Of a DNA stretch of 24,678 nucleotides, positions 23,808 through 24,678 are shown piece by piece (within the stretch, counting starts at the first letter, position 1; the number at the start of each line of letters is the position of its first letter). Made by a program: the position numbers and the translations under genes. A model generated the notes under the pieces. It was not told the origin of the DNA. It saw nothing but the letters and a program-made list of their open reading frames with translations, and did not search any database. Origin of the DNA: an uncultured Polycyclovorans sp. (GTDB lineage: Bacteria; Pseudomonadota; Gammaproteobacteria; Nevskiales; Nevskiaceae); NCBI GenBank assembly GCA_936928855.1, contig CAKZHZ010000009.1, positions 1-24,678 on the forward strand, written 5' to 3'.

Positions 23808-24678
23808 TCAGCCGCCACAGGACACCACATCCTCGAGCAACATCGCCGCCCCCTTCTCGCCGATCATGGTCGCCGGCTGATTGGTGTTGCCTCCGACCAG
23901 CGTGGGCATGATGGAGGCATCGACCACTCGCAGGCGCTGCAGACCATGCACGCGTAAACGCGGATCGACTACCGCCATCGGATCGACGCCCATCTTGCAG
24001 GTGCCGACAGGGTGATACGCCGACTCCCCGCTGCGCAGCGCCCAGTCGGCGAGGTCGTCTTCGTTCTGCAGTGCTGCCCCCGGCGACATCTCGACCTCAT
24101 GGTGCGGGGCGAAAGCCGACTGCGCCAGGATGTTACGCACCAAGCGCACCCCGCGCACGAGCCGCGCGACGTCGGCGGACTCGGCCATGTAGTTGGGATC
24201 GATCAGCGGCGCCGCGAATGGATCTGCACTGTGCAGGCCGACGCGGCCGCGCGACGATGGCCTGAGACCGTAGATCATCACCGCATAGCCGTAGCTACTC
24301 ATGGCGGTCTTCAGGTCCCGCCCATGGTCGGCGTACAGCATGGGTGCGAAGTGCAGTTGCAGGTCGGGTATCGGCTCCTCCGTCCGGGAGCGGATGAACC
24401 CACCGGCTTCGGCACCGTTGCTCGACAGCACACCGCGGCGGCCACTTACGTACTGCAGCAGCGCCCATAAGCCCTTGAGCCAGTAGCTTGGATGCATTGA
24501 GATGCTCTGGCGGCTGCGTGCTTTGACGCGCACGAACACATCGATATGGTCTTGGAGATTCTGTCCCACGCCTTCCAGCGCGTGACGCAGCTCGATGCCG
24601 TGCCGGGCCAATTCCTCGCGTGGACCGATCCCGGACAGCATCAGCAGCTGCGGCGTATTGAACGCGCCACCGCAGAGC
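23808..24678 (-). CDS. GMC family oxidoreductase, C-terminal part (runs off window)
   Basis: The frame is open to the right edge, and 289 residues of the C-terminal half are visible. The second GMC signature GAFNTPQLLMLSGIGP is at the start. GVGQNLQDHIDVFV follows. A substrate domain of beta and helix segments is next, then the catalytic block YHPVGTCKMG (His), VVDASIMPTLVGGNTNQPA (second catalytic position Asn or His) and a final FAD-contacting helix. This is the choline/alcohol-dehydrogenase group of GMC flavoproteins (BetA/AlkJ-like), which oxidise primary alcohols with FAD. The N-terminal FAD-binding motif lies outside the window, and the substrate cannot be told. Confidence 0.93.
   Translation of the reverse strand, partial: LCGGAFNTPQLLMLSGIGPREELARHGIELRHALEGVGQNLQDHIDVFVRVKARSRQSISMHPSYWLKGLWALLQYVSGRRGVLSSNGAEAGGFIRSRTEEPIPDLQLHFAPMLYADHGRDLKTAMSSYGYAVMIYGLRPSSRGRVGLHSADPFAAPLIDPNYMAESADVARLVRGVRLVRNILAQSAFAPHHEVEMSPGAALQNEDDLADWALRSGESAYHPVGTCKMGVDPMAVVDPRLRVHGLQRLRVVDASIMPTLVGGNTNQPATMIGEKGAAMLLEDVVSCGG

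Noticed and set aside
22413..23957. 514-aa plus-strand open frame
   Set aside because: It is antisense to the IS110 transposase and the GMC gene, is low-complexity Ser/Arg/Ala-rich and has no family motif, so it is a GC-driven shadow.
1..24678. CRISPR array or rRNA
   Set aside because: No regularly spaced direct repeats and no conserved rRNA segments were seen.

Overview
The window is a GC-rich bacterial segment with a Gram-negative proteobacterial character: a TonB-dependent outer-membrane receptor, a DUF3450/TtpC-type TonB energiser, Tat and lipoprotein export signals, a GlyGly-CTERM-like tail and a GMC oxidoreductase. A gammaproteobacterium (Nevskiales/Xanthomonadales-like) is my guess; nothing in the window fixes the taxon.

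Region 1 (1-9304, all minus strand) reads as one long transcription unit. In transcription order it holds a TetR regulator, a TonB-dependent receptor, an M28-like PA-domain peptidase, a type-B carboxylesterase, a class C beta-lactamase-like serine hydrolase, a DUF3450 protein and the start of a TtpC/ExbB-like proton-channel protein that runs off the left edge. Receptor, peptidase, esterase and serine hydrolase are joined by 1-4 nt stop/start overlaps. The set looks like a dedicated uptake-and-hydrolysis system for an ester or amide substrate with its own TonB motor. The substrate cannot be read from the sequence. The esterase has a one-base frameshift in a homopolymer.

Region 2 (9305-13760, plus strand) begins with a large palindrome beside the TetR gene. 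It is followed by a three-transmembrane protein resembling PycTM/DUF5706 effectors, a Tat-exported lipoprotein of the purple acid phosphatase type, and a large secreted protein with a fibronectin-like domain and a GlyGly-CTERM-like tail.

Region 3 (13761-17580) has visibly lower GC. It holds an IS3 orfA stub, a lipoprotein S15/CocE-like hydrolase divergent from a second TetR regulator, and an AT-rich secreted alpha/beta hydrolase. It looks horizontally acquired.

Region 4 (17581-23560) is a mobile-element graveyard around a tRNA-Arg(UCU). It contains a decayed IS3-type orfB, a D-arm-less tRNA-like sequence, and a tyrosine integrase split by a complete IS3-family element. The intact tRNA-Arg begins 13 nt after the integrase stop. 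A second IS3 element lacking orfA, a cytochrome-type C-terminal relic and an IS110-family element follow. The window ends in the C-terminal half of a GMC oxidoreductase on the minus strand.

Several disrupted frames differ from the expected frame by one base in short C/G runs. This could be real decay or homopolymer error in the assembly, and it affects which genes should be called broken.
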